A stretch of 64,000 nucleotides of DNA from Nocardioides agariphilus (GTDB taxonomy: Bacteria > Actinomycetota > Actinomycetes > Propionibacteriales > Nocardioidaceae), in assembly GCF_015352445.1 (NCBI RefSeq), contig NZ_JADKPO010000016.1, positions 1-64,000 of the forward strand, in the 5' to 3' direction. The position numbers and the translations under genes were made by a program. Shown here in pieces: positions 54,803 through 64,000 of this stretch. The notes below the pieces were generated by a model that was not told where the DNA came from, did no database searches, and was given only the letters and a program-made list of their open reading frames with translations. The first letter of the stretch is position 1, and the number at the start of each line of letters is the position of its first letter.

Positions 54803-54819
54803 TCGGGTGAGCGGCGCGG

Positions 54820-55257
54820 CTAGCGACCGCCGCGCCGCCAGACCACGACCTGGCTCGCAGCGTCGGGCCGGCGCAGGACCGGGAGCCTGCTCGGCTGGGC
54901 CGGCGCGCGCCGGGAGCGTCCGAGCTCCTGCGCGGCCTCGGCCAGCGCCTGGCGGGTGGCAGCCAGCTCGGCCACGAGCTCCTCGTTGCGCTGGTGCAGC
55001 GCGTCGACCTGGTTCTCGAGCTCGAGGATCCGGCGTACGCCCTCGATGCCGGCCCCCGAGGAGGTGAGCTCGGCGATGGTGCGCAGCAGGTCGACGTCGC
55101 GCGCGGAGTAGCGGCGACCGCCACCGCCTGTGCGCGTGGGCGCGATGAGACCCATCCGCTCGTAGGCGCGCAGCGTCTGGGGGTGCAGCCCGGTCAGCTC
55201 TGCCGCCACGCTGATGACGTAGACGGCCTTGTCGGGCTCGGGCGTGCGGGGGGTCAC
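54820..55257 (-). CDS. hspR: Heat-shock repressor HspR
   Basis: A MerR-family repressor of the dnaK operon and clpB. 145 residues. The MerR HTH is YVISVAAELTGLHPQTLRAYERMGLIAPTRTGGGGRRYSARDVDLLRTI (residues about 13-60), including the wing GGRRYS. A coiled-coil helix with ELENQVDALHQRNEELVAELAATR follows, then a Pro/Arg-rich tail. In relatives, DnaK acts as co-repressor. The GTG at 55257 lies ten bases after the dnaJ stop, so it is the last gene of the operon. Confidence 0.93.
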   Translation of the reverse strand: MTPRTPEPDKAVYVISVAAELTGLHPQTLRAYERMGLIAPTRTGGGGRRYSARDVDLLRTIAELTSSGAGIEGVRRILELENQVDALHQRNEELVAELAATRQALAEAAQELGRSRRAPAQPSRLPVLRRPDAASQVVVWRRGGR

Positions 55258-55267
55258 GACTGGTCGC

Positions 55268-56446
55268 TCATGCTTGGGCCGCCTCGAACAACCCGGAGCG
55301 CAGGGTGCTGCCCTCGGTCGCGGCGCGGTAGTCCTCGACGGCCTGGCGGGCCTGCTCGCTGAGTACGGCGGGTACGTGGACCTGCACCGTCGCGAGCAGG
55401 TCGCCGTTGGTGCCGTCCTTCTTCCTTGCACCGCGACCGCGCACCCGGAAGGTACGTCCGTTGGGTGTGCCCGCGGGGATCTTGAGGGTGACCGGTGCAC
55501 CGCCGAGCGTCGGGATCTTCACGTCGGCGCCCAGGGCGGCCTCGTCGAAGGACACCGGGACCTCGATGGTGAGGTTGTCGTCCTTGCGACCGAACAGCCG
55601 GTGCGGGGTGACCTTCACCGTCACGAACAGGTCGCCTGCAGGGCCGGAGTTCTCGCCGGGACCGCCCTTGCCCTTGAGGCGGATCCGCTGGCCGTCCTTG
55701 ACCCCGGCGGGGATGCGCGCCTGGATGGTGCGCGCAGAGGTGCCGCGACCCGAGCCACCACACGTGGGGCAGGGCTCGTCGTAGACCAGCTGCCGACCTC
55801 GGCAGGCGGGGCAGGTCTCGTTGAGGGAGAACGCACCGCCGACGCCCGAGACGATGAAACCCGCACCCTCGCAGGTCGAGCAGATGTGGGGCTTGGTGCC
55901 GGGCTTGCCGCCGGTGCCGCGACAGGTCTGGCACGCCGCGTCGGAGGTCAGCCGCAGGCTGATGGTCACGCCCTCGATCGAGTCGGTGAAGGCGATCGTC
56001 GCCGTGGACTCCACGTCGTTGCCCCGGACCGGACGCGGCCTGTTCTGGGTCGAGGACCCGCGCCGACCCGCGTTGCCGATGAAGTCGCCGAAGATGTCGC
56101 CGAACCCGCCCGCGTGGCCGCGGATGACGTCATCGATGTCGAAGCCACCCGGAGGGCGGAACCCGCCGCCCCCGCCGAAGCCACCCGGGAACGGGCCGCT
56201 GGCGACCTGCGAGCGGTAGGTGTCGTAGGCCTCGCGCTTCTCGGCGTCGCCGAGGACGTCGTAGGCCTCGGCGACCGACTTGAAGGTCTCGTGCTTCTTG
56301 GTGTCGCCCGGGTTGGAGTCGGGGTGGTGCTCGCGGGCCAGCTTGCGGTAGGCCTTCTTGATGTCGGCCGAGCTGGCGTTCTTGCCGACGCCGAGGACCT
56401 GGTAGAAGTCCTTGGTCGCCCAGTCGGCGCGGATCTCCGCTGCCAT
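55268..56446 (-). CDS. dnaJ: Chaperone DnaJ
   Basis: Co-chaperone that delivers substrates to DnaK and stimulates its ATPase. 392 residues. The J-domain holds the HPD tripeptide (LAREHHPDSNPG, residues about 35-40); a Gly/Phe stretch follows (PGGFGGGGGFRPPGG). Four zinc-binding CxxCxGxG repeats are all present (CQTCRGTG, CSTCEGAG, CPACRGRQ, CPTCGGSG). The C-terminal client-binding domain follows. AAGGAGGTGAG precedes the ATG by five bases, a very strong ribosome site. It lies 50 bp after grpE. Confidence 0.96.
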   Translation of the reverse strand: MAAEIRADWATKDFYQVLGVGKNASSADIKKAYRKLAREHHPDSNPGDTKKHETFKSVAEAYDVLGDAEKREAYDTYRSQVASGPFPGGFGGGGGFRPPGGFDIDDVIRGHAGGFGDIFGDFIGNAGRRGSSTQNRPRPVRGNDVESTATIAFTDSIEGVTISLRLTSDAACQTCRGTGGKPGTKPHICSTCEGAGFIVSGVGGAFSLNETCPACRGRQLVYDEPCPTCGGSGRGTSARTIQARIPAGVKDGQRIRLKGKGGPGENSGPAGDLFVTVKVTPHRLFGRKDDNLTIEVPVSFDEAALGADVKIPTLGGAPVTLKIPAGTPNGRTFRVRGRGARKKDGTNGDLLATVQVHVPAVLSEQARQAVEDYRAATEGSTLRSGLFEAAQA

Positions 56447-56496
56447 CCACCCTCACCTCCTTCCGGGGTCGCGTGAGCTGTCTGGTGCTCCGATGG

Positions 56497-57092
56497 TCAC
56501 ACCTGGGGAGCAGGTGCCTCGGCATGCTCGCCGGGGTCGACCACCAGGACCTGGGCCGCGCGCACGACGCGTTCGCCCATCCGGTAGCCCGCCTTGGCGA
56601 TCACCTTGCACGTGGTCACCCGCACCTCGGGGTCGGTGCCGATGTGGGACAGCGCCTCGTGGATCGTCGGGTCGAAGGCATCGCCCGGCTCACCGAAGCG
56701 CGTCAGGCCCTGGGCTGCCACCACGCGCTCGAGCTGCTCGGCGACACCGCGGAAGCCCTCGTCGAGCGGGCCGTGCTCGCGAGCCCGGTCGATGTTGTCG
56801 AGGACCTCGATGATGGGCGTCAACGCGTGGTACGTCGCGTTCTCGCGCACCAGCTCGCGGTCACGGTCGACCCGCCTCTTGTAGTTGAGGTACTCGGCCT
56901 GGAGCCGCTGCAGGTCGGCAGTGCGCTCGGCCAGCTGCTGCTCGACCGACGGACCCTCGACCTCGGGCCGGTCTGCTTCGCCGCCCTCGATCTCGGTCTC
57001 GTTGGCCATCTCGCCAGCGGCCTCGCCGAACGACCCGGTCAAGGTCTCCTCGACCTCGACCGAGCCGTCCTGCTGCTCCGATGCGGAGTCGG

Positions 57093-57096
<4 letters not shown>
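56497..57096 (-). CDS. grpE: Nucleotide exchange factor GrpE
   Basis: Releases ADP from DnaK. 199 residues. An acidic, disordered N-terminus of about 45 residues, then the long coiled coil ([22 protein letters not shown]) and the beta-rich C-terminal head ([20 protein letters not shown]). The GTG start overlaps the dnaK stop by four bases (GTGA), so translation is coupled to dnaK and the two are made in proportion. Confidence 0.96.
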
Positions 57097-58970
<1,874 letters not shown>

Positions 58971-59057
58971 GTTGGGTTACCTCCGTTGTGGGAAATGCTT
59001 GGGGCCTGCTTGCTGCTCTGCTGCCATCCTGACGACTGCTGCCCGGCTGGCCAAAAT

Positions 59058-59078
59058 CTTGAGTGGATCGGACTCAAG
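59058..59078. promoter_or_regulatory. HAIR element of the dnaK operon (HspR operator)
   Basis: CTTGAGT-GGATCGG-ACTCAAG, exactly the HspR consensus CTTGAGT-N7-ACTCAAG. It lies 88 bases upstream of dnaK; TAGACT next to it may be the -10 of the minus-strand promoter. With the clpB copy it defines a two-site HspR regulon in this window. Confidence 0.92.
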
Positions 59079-59184
59079 TCTATTCATGGGCTCCAACGCA
59101 CCCATGGTGGCCCTTGTTCCGGTGTCACCGGGCAATTTTCGACTCTCTGGTAGGTGGTGGTCTGGTCGCTCGGGGGTGCTCGGC

Positions 59185-59249
59185 GGGGTACTCCCGTGCG
59201 GTTGACGGGTCTAGGAGCCGTTTTGACCCGTCAATTGCACGGGAGTACC
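59185..59249. repeat. Long hairpin, dispersed copy 2
   Basis: The same element as 22009-22075: left arm identical in all 27 bases, right arm with two changes (CAATT for CGGTT), loop also 13 bases. It lies between dnaK and the GDPD-like gene, where no transcript end on the plus strand is expected, so it is a dispersed repeat rather than only a terminator. The rest of 58971-59275 shows no gene. Confidence 0.75.
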
Positions 59250-59275
59250 GAGCCGGGGCCCCCTACCGTGAGCAC

Positions 59276-59959
59276 ATGGGCAGGCACCGGGTGCTGATCT
59301 CGGCGCACCGGTGCAACTCGGCGGACGCCGTGCGGGAGGCGTACCGGGTCGGGGCGGACTACGCGGAGTTCGACGTACGGCGTGCGGGGGACGGCACGAT
59401 CGTGGTCGGCCACGACCCGGTGGCGCTGGCCGACCAGGCCCACCGGCTCGACGACGTACTCGCGGCGGTCGCGGAGTCGGGACTGGGCGCCCACGTGGAT
59501 CTCAAGGGAAGGGACGCCGAGACCTGGGCCGAGGAGCTCGCCGAGCGGTGCGCCCTGGTCCTCGACCTGGACCGTGTCGTCTTCACGACCGGGCGGCAGC
59601 CGGCCGCCGCGAAGCTGGCGGCGTGGGCCGCGCGTCAGCAGACGGCGCCCATGGTCGGGCTGACCCTCGGCCAGAGCACCAAGAACCTGCGGTTGCCGGC
59701 CGCCGTACGTGCCCGGGTCGGCGAGCTCTATCCCAACCGCCGGTGGGTCGAGAGCGGCGCCGGGGTGCTGGTGGCCCACCACGTGCTGGCCCGGATCAGG
59801 CTGCTGCGCTGGGCAAACCGGCGTGAGGTCAGGGTCTTGGTGTGGACCGTCGACCACCCGCGCGTCGTGCGTGCGGCCCTGCGCGACCCGCGCGTGTGGA
59901 TGGTCACCACCAACCACCCGGCGACGGCCGTCGCCGCTCGCGAGCGAATCAGCAGCTGA
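59276..59959 (+). CDS. Glycerophosphodiester phosphodiesterase-like protein
   Basis: A 227-residue GDPD-fold protein. The N-terminal SAHRCNSADAVREAYRVGAD replaces the usual HRG..PENT motif; the metal Glu and Asp are in YAEFDVRRAGDGTIVVGHD; VLVWTVDHPRVV and WMVTTNHP near the C-terminus are typical. Because the first motif is degenerate, activity is uncertain. TACCGT lies six bases before the ATG, so the mRNA is probably leaderless. Its end overlaps the convergent lamin-tail gene by 11 bp. Confidence 0.8.
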   Translation: MGRHRVLISAHRCNSADAVREAYRVGADYAEFDVRRAGDGTIVVGHDPVALADQAHRLDDVLAAVAESGLGAHVDLKGRDAETWAEELAERCALVLDLDRVVFTTGRQPAAAKLAAWAARQQTAPMVGLTLGQSTKNLRLPAAVRARVGELYPNRRWVESGAGVLVAHHVLARIRLLRWANRREVRVLVWTVDHPRVVRAALRDPRVWMVTTNHPATAVAARERISS

Positions 59960-60440
59960 CCCACTGGCCCGCGCCCGAGTAGGCGCAGGTGTCGACGACC
60001 TTGCCGGCGGAGTTCTTCAGCGTCGCCTTGTCGCCGGTGTTGTTCCAGATGTAGGCGCCCTGGCGCCAGAACAGGTGCTGGGTCTTGTTGGTGCCCTTGC
60101 CCGTGTGGATCGTCACCGTGATGCCCGGCGCCACCACGAACCCGGTCGGGAACTTGAACCTGAACCCGGTCACGTCGCGCAGCACCCACCCGCTGAGGTT
60201 GCGCGACTTGGTGCCGTAGTTGTGGATCTGGACCCATTCCTTGTTGATCTGGGTATTGGTCAGCACGTCGTCGCCCGGCGGGTCGTACTGGATCTTCGAC
60301 AGCCGCAGCGTCGGGAGTGCCTGCTCCTGGGCTGCTTCTTGGGCTCCCGCCTGCTGCGAGGTCGCCCACAGCGCGATCGGCGCGACCAGCGCACCCACGG
60401 CGACCAGCATCGCCCACCTGCGCACCGTTGGAGACGTCAT
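59949..60440 (-). CDS. Lamin-tail-domain (LTD) secreted protein
   Basis: A 163-residue exported protein. Residues 1-35 form a signal peptide (VRRWAMLVAVGALVAPIALW, then AGAQEAAQ). Residues about 45-160 are an LTD beta-sandwich (LSKIQYDPPGDD, WVQIHNYGTKSRNLSGWVLRD, NTGDKATLKNSAGKVVDTC). The two late Cys may form a bridge. LTD domains are structural or binding modules in secreted proteins. TAGCCT lies seven bases before the ATG at 60440. Confidence 0.85.
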   Translation of the reverse strand: MTSPTVRRWAMLVAVGALVAPIALWATSQQAGAQEAAQEQALPTLRLSKIQYDPPGDDVLTNTQINKEWVQIHNYGTKSRNLSGWVLRDVTGFRFKFPTGFVVAPGITVTIHTGKGTNKTQHLFWRQGAYIWNNTGDKATLKNSAGKVVDTCAYSGAGQWVSC

Positions 60441-60502
60441 GCCTGTCAGGCTATTCCTGGTTGGCCCGGCCCGGCACCGGTTTGCCGGAAGTACGATCAC
60501 GC

Positions 60503-61516
60503 ATGCGCGTACTGGTCACCGGGGGCACCGGCCACGTCGGCTCTCACATCGCACTCGCGCTGCTGCGCGACGGACATTCGGTGCGACTCCTCGTCCGCCG
60601 GCCCGAGCAGGTCGCCGTCACCTTCGCGCCGTACGACGTGAGGTTCGGGCCGGACGACATCAAGGTCGGCGATGTGCTGGACGCATCCTCGGTGAGGAGC
60701 GCGCTGGAGGGCTGCGAGGCCGCCGTCCACGCCGCCGCGCTGTTCACCCTCGACATCCGCAAGGCCCAGGAGATGCTCGACACCAACGCCACGGCCACCC
60801 GCATCGTGCTCGACGCGGCGCTCGAGCAGGGGTGCGACCCGGTCGTGCACATCTCCAGCTCGGTGGCGCTGATGCGTCACGGCGGCAGCGGGCCCGACCT
60901 ACCGCTCGGCGACATCGAGCACGCCTACAGCAAGTCCAAGGTGCTCTCGGAGGTCGAGGCGCGCAAGCTGCAGGACGACGGCAGGCCCGTGGTCACCGTC
61001 TACCCCGGGGCCATCTACGGGCCTGGAGACCCGTACGTCGGGTCCAACACCGAGCGGTTCCTCTGGGTGGTGCGCGGGTGGTTCCCGCTGTGGTCCAAGG
61101 GCGGTGTGCTGGCCAGCGACGTGCGCGACACCGCCGACGTCGTCGCGGCGGTGATGCAACCGGGCCAGGGGCCGCGGCGGTTCGTCGTACCAGGCATCCA
61201 CATGAGCGGTGACGACCTCTACGCCGCGGTGGCCAAGGCCATCGGGCGCCGCCGTCCCCACCTCGACCTGCCGGCCAGGCTCGGCCTCTGGACCAGCAAG
61301 GCCGTCGACGTCATGCAGGCCCGGTTGCCCGAGCGTCTCCACTACCCCGCCGACAGCGAGGGCGCCGAGATGGCCGTACGCGACACGGTGCTCGACGACT
61401 CCCCCGCGCGCATCGAGCTCGGCATCGTGCCGATCCCGTTCGAGCAGTCGATCCGCGACGAGATCGAGTGGGCCGTCGATGCCGGCCACCTGCCCGAGAG
61501 GTACCGCCCACGCTGA
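60503..61516 (+). CDS. Extended SDR (NAD-dependent epimerase/dehydratase)
   Basis: A 337-residue short-chain dehydrogenase of the extended type. The N-terminal NAD site is RVLVTGGTGHVGSHIALALL (GxxGxxG); the catalytic Ser is in HISSSVALM. The usual YxxxK is partly present as YSKSKVLSEVEARKL, which fits the family. The substrate, perhaps a sugar nucleotide or a dihydroflavonol-like compound, is not clear. TACGAT lies five bases before the ATG; the frame is open 62 codons further upstream but that part does not resemble the family. Confidence 0.87.
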   Translation: MRVLVTGGTGHVGSHIALALLRDGHSVRLLVRRPEQVAVTFAPYDVRFGPDDIKVGDVLDASSVRSALEGCEAAVHAAALFTLDIRKAQEMLDTNATATRIVLDAALEQGCDPVVHISSSVALMRHGGSGPDLPLGDIEHAYSKSKVLSEVEARKLQDDGRPVVTVYPGAIYGPGDPYVGSNTERFLWVVRGWFPLWSKGGVLASDVRDTADVVAAVMQPGQGPRRFVVPGIHMSGDDLYAAVAKAIGRRRPHLDLPARLGLWTSKAVDVMQARLPERLHYPADSEGAEMAVRDTVLDDSPARIELGIVPIPFEQSIRDEIEWAVDAGHLPERYRPR

Positions 61517-61558
61517 GGTCCTCCTCGTCGAGGGCCGCTCGGGCGTGCTCGCCGAGGT

Positions 61559-61786
61559 TCATCGGTCGCGGTTGCGGGGGTGCTGGCGGGCGGCTCGCTC
61601 GTTGCCGCGCTTGTCGTTGCCGGTCCAGCGCGCCATCACCTGCTGGGGATCGCCTCCCTCGACCTCGGCGAGGAACTCCGGCGCACGAGGGCCGCGCAGG
61701 ACCGTGGCGCGCCTGCCGTGGTGGGTGATGACGACGTCCCCGCCGCGTTGGACGTCGTACTCGAAGCCGTGAGGATCGCCTGGCAC
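61559..61786 (-). CDS. Small conserved hypothetical protein
   Basis: A 75-residue basic protein: GGDVVITHHGRRATVLRG, FLAEVEGGDPQQVMARWTGN, then DKRGNERAARQHPRNRDR. Similar short proteins of unknown function occur in Nocardioides (recalled, not checked). The GTG at 61786 is chosen; an ATG nine bases upstream is in another frame, so a frameshift near the start is possible. It is convergent with the SDR gene. Confidence 0.55.
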   Translation of the reverse strand: MPGDPHGFEYDVQRGGDVVITHHGRRATVLRGPRAPEFLAEVEGGDPQQVMARWTGNDKRGNERAARQHPRNRDR

Positions 61787-61929
61787 CCGGTCATCTTGAC
61801 GTGGGACGTCCGATCGGCGCCCCTGCTTAACCTGGCCGGCCCGGATCGCACGCGTGGTCGCGGCGCAGGGCAACGTCCTGGACGCGTGAGGGCTGCCCTC
61901 GTCGATCTGGGCGTCGATAGCGTCGGGCC

Positions 61930-64000
61930 ATGCACGACCGACGCGGCGAGATCCGGGCACGACTGCGACGCATCGTCGACCAGCAACTGCAACCGGCCGT
62001 CAGACGGCACGTCTGCGACCTGACCGTCTCCGCGTGGCCGGTCCCACGCGGAGCCGACGGGACGGTCGGCGAGCCGGTCTCCTTCGCGCAGGCCAAGGAC
62101 CAGGAGTACGACGCGTTCGCGATCGGCGACCCGTGGGGACCCGCGTGGGCGACGACCTGGTTCCGGATGTCCGGCGAGGTGCCGCCCGACCTCGCCCATC
62201 CCGAGCTCGTCGTCGATCTCGGCTTCAGCGGAGCGAGTGCCGGCTTCCAGTGCGAGGGCCTGGTCCTGCGACCCGACGGGACCCACGTCAAGGCCCTGAA
62301 CCCGCTCAACGACTGGGTCCCCGTCGTTCCTGGCGAGCTGGTCGAGATCTATGTCGAGACTGCCGCCAACCCGCAGGTACTCACGTCGTGGAGCCCGACT
62401 GTCCTCGGCGACAAGCTCACGTCCGGGCACGACCCGGTCTACCGCTTGGTGACGGCCGCCGTCGTCGAGGTCGACCTCACGATGCGCGAGCTCCTCGCCG
62501 ACATCGAGGTGCTCGACCAGCTCTCGGCCGAGCTCGGCGAGGACGACTCGCGCCAGGTCGAGATCCTGCTCGCGCTGGAGAGGGCCCTCGACGCCCTGGA
62601 CCTCACGGACCTAGCCGCGACCGCGGGCACCGCGCGCGGCGAGCTGGCCGCCGTCTTGTCCCGGCCGGCGTACGACGGCGCCCACCGCCTCTCGGCCGTC
62701 GGCCACGCCCACATCGACTCAGCCTGGCTGTGGCCGGTGCGCGAGACGGTGCGCAAGGTGGCCCGCACGGTGTCGAACGTCGTGGCGTTGCTCGACGAGG
62801 ATCCGGATCTCGTCTACGCCATGTCGAGTGCCCAGCAGTGGGAGTGGGTGCGCGTGCACCATCCGGCCCTCTTCGAACGGGTCAAGAAGCACGTCGCGGC
62901 CGGGCGGTTCGTGCCGGCTGGCGGGATGTGGGTCGAGTCCGACACCAACATGGTCGGCGGCGAGGCGATGGCCCGGCAGTTCCTCGTCGGCCAGCGGTGG
63001 TTCGAGGAGCACCTCGGCCTCACGTGCGAGGAGGTGTGGCTGCCGGACTCGTTCGGCTACACCGCCGCACTCCCGCAGATCGTGACCCTTGCTGGTGCGC
63101 AGTGGTTCCTGACGCAGAAGATCTCGTGGAACACCACCAACGTCTTCCCCCACCACACCTTCTGGTGGGAGGGCATCGACGGCACCCGGGTCTTCACGCA
63201 CTTCCCACCGGTCGACACCTACGAGTCCTCTCTGACCGGACACGAGCTCGCCCACGCCGCACGTAACTTCCGCGACAAGGGCGCGGCCGGCCGGTCGCTG
63301 GTGCCGTTCGGGTTCGGCGACGGTGGTGGCGGTCCGACCCGGGAGATGCTCGGTCGCGCCCGTCGTACGGCGTCCCTCGCCGGCTCGCCGGTCGTCGCGC
63401 TCGAGTCGCCGACGGCCTTCTTCGAGGCGGCCCATGCGGAGTACGCGGATGCCCCGGTCTGGGCAGGCGAGCTCTACCTCGAGATCCACCGCGGCACCTA
63501 CACCTCGCAGGCCGCGATGAAGCAGGGCAACCGCCGCTGCGAGCACCTGCTCCGGGAGGCCGAGCTCTGGTCGGCGACGGCCGCAGTGCGCGGGCTGCTC
63601 CCTTATCCGGCCGACGAACTCGACGAGCTGTGGCGGATCGTGCTGCTGCACCAGTTCCACGACATCCTGCCGGGCTCATCGATCGCGTGGGTGCACCGTG
63701 AGGCGCGGGCGACGTACGCCGAGGTGGCGCGAAGGCTGGAGGAACTCGTCGACGCCGCCCTTGATGCGCTCGCGGGTGAGGGTGAGGACGAGGTGGTGTT
63801 CAACGCCGGGCCGGTGGCGCGTGACGGCGTTCCTGCGCTGTCCGGGGGTCTCGTGACGGGACTTCGTCCCTCCTCGACCACCGGAGTTCTCCTCGAGAAC
63901 GAGCACCTCCGCGTCGAGCTCGTCGACGGCGTGATCCGGTCGGTGCTGGACAAGGCGAACGACCGCGAGGTGCTGCCACCCGGCGGGGCGGCGAACCTGC
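61930..64000 (+). CDS. GH38 alpha-mannosidase (3' end outside the window)
   Basis: The first 690 codons of a glycoside hydrolase family 38 enzyme, cut by the window edge. Residues about 1-250 are the N-terminal domain (FAIGDPWGPAWATTWFR). The zinc motif is GHAHIDSAWLWPVRE (His261, Asp263), and the nucleophile Asp373 is in WLPDSFGYTAALPQ. SDTNMVGGEAMARQFLVGQ and LHQFHDILPGSSI are also conserved. No signal peptide, so it probably acts in the cytosol on mannosides. TAGCGT lies six bases before the ATG, a leaderless signature. The full protein would be about 1000 residues. Confidence 0.92.
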   Translation, partial: MHDRRGEIRARLRRIVDQQLQPAVRRHVCDLTVSAWPVPRGADGTVGEPVSFAQAKDQEYDAFAIGDPWGPAWATTWFRMSGEVPPDLAHPELVVDLGFSGASAGFQCEGLVLRPDGTHVKALNPLNDWVPVVPGELVEIYVETAANPQVLTSWSPTVLGDKLTSGHDPVYRLVTAAVVEVDLTMRELLADIEVLDQLSAELGEDDSRQVEILLALERALDALDLTDLAATAGTARGELAAVLSRPAYDGAHRLSAVGHAHIDSAWLWPVRETVRKVARTVSNVVALLDEDPDLVYAMSSAQQWEWVRVHHPALFERVKKHVAAGRFVPAGGMWVESDTNMVGGEAMARQFLVGQRWFEEHLGLTCEEVWLPDSFGYTAALPQIVTLAGAQWFLTQKISWNTTNVFPHHTFWWEGIDGTRVFTHFPPVDTYESSLTGHELAHAARNFRDKGAAGRSLVPFGFGDGGGGPTREMLGRARRTASLAGSPVVALESPTAFFEAAHAEYADAPVWAGELYLEIHRGTYTSQAAMKQGNRRCEHLLREAELWSATAAVRGLLPYPADELDELWRIVLLHQFHDILPGSSIAWVHREARATYAEVARRLEELVDAALDALAGEGEDEVVFNAGPVARDGVPALSGGLVTGLRPSSTTGVLLENEHLRVELVDGVIRSVLDKANDREVLPPGGAANL

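Noticed and set aside
62034-63266. 410-residue plus-strand frame in the last 2 kb
   Set aside because: Out of frame with the GH38 mannosidase, whose frame starts at 61930 and has all catalytic motifs.

Overview
The window is a piece of chromosome from a very GC-rich actinobacterium, most likely Nocardioides or a close relative in the Nocardioidaceae. The evidence is GTG/TTG starts, a DUF3073 protein, an HspR/HAIR heat-shock circuit, bacterial SCP-orthologue and DUF3151 proteins, and dispersed GGTTGAGGAGG...CTCGAAACC repeats. This assignment is inference from gene content. I saw no rRNA, tRNA, CRISPR array, intact insertion sequence or prophage.

Layout. 0-1.4 kb: a leucine/valine dehydrogenase gene, preceded by a 104-bp second copy of its own cofactor-binding segment fused to repeat DNA. 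1.5-4.5 kb: DUF3073 gene, purM and purF. 4.5-22 kb: accessory and housekeeping genes: hot-dog thioesterase, cupin/MarR operon with two palindromic operators, M20 dipeptidase divergent from ornithine aminotransferase, a large unknown protein, 2-hydroxyacid dehydrogenase, SCP-like protein, ArsR regulator divergent from an MFS exporter, a TetR/methyltransferase pair, M3 peptidase, a second MFS transporter, a broken nitrilase gene, YCII and NTF2-like proteins, and ArfB. 22-35.6 kb: purL, purQ, purS, purC, purB, purD and purA, all on the minus strand, interrupted by a secreted cell-wall-type protein, an acylphosphatase, a catalase-like protein, an APC permease and a tandem repeat array. 35.7-51.3 kb: lipid kinase, LuxR/TrmB-like regulator, DHA2 exporter, a decayed gene, class II aldolase, a one-carbon group (virulence-factor-domain protein, homocysteine S-methyltransferase, formate-THF ligase), SpoU RNA methylase, DedA protein, pyrE, an FAD oxidoreductase, an aminotransferase and two proline-rich membrane proteins. 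51.3-59.1 kb: the heat-shock block clpB and dnaK-grpE-dnaJ-hspR with HAIR operators before clpB and dnaK. 59.2-64 kb: GDPD-like protein, lamin-tail protein, SDR epimerase, a small unknown protein, and the 5' part of a GH38 alpha-mannosidase that runs off the window.

How the genes work together. Nine minus-strand purine genes (purM, F, L, Q, S, C, B, D, A) cover most of the route to IMP and the first step to AMP; purN, purH, purE and purK are not here. fhs supplies 10-formyl-THF and pyrE is a pyrimidine step. HspR, encoded last in the dnaK operon, very probably represses dnaK and clpB through the two inverted repeats seen here; clpB also carries a SigR/SigH-like promoter.

Two themes stand out. 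First, about twenty genes lack a Shine-Dalgarno sequence and have a TANNNT hexamer 5-8 bases before the start codon, the signature of leaderless transcription. Second, a family of short palindromic repeats sits at gene ends and has become coding sequence: it supplies stop codons for purD and the homocysteine methyltransferase gene, the end of fhs, and both ends of the APC permease.
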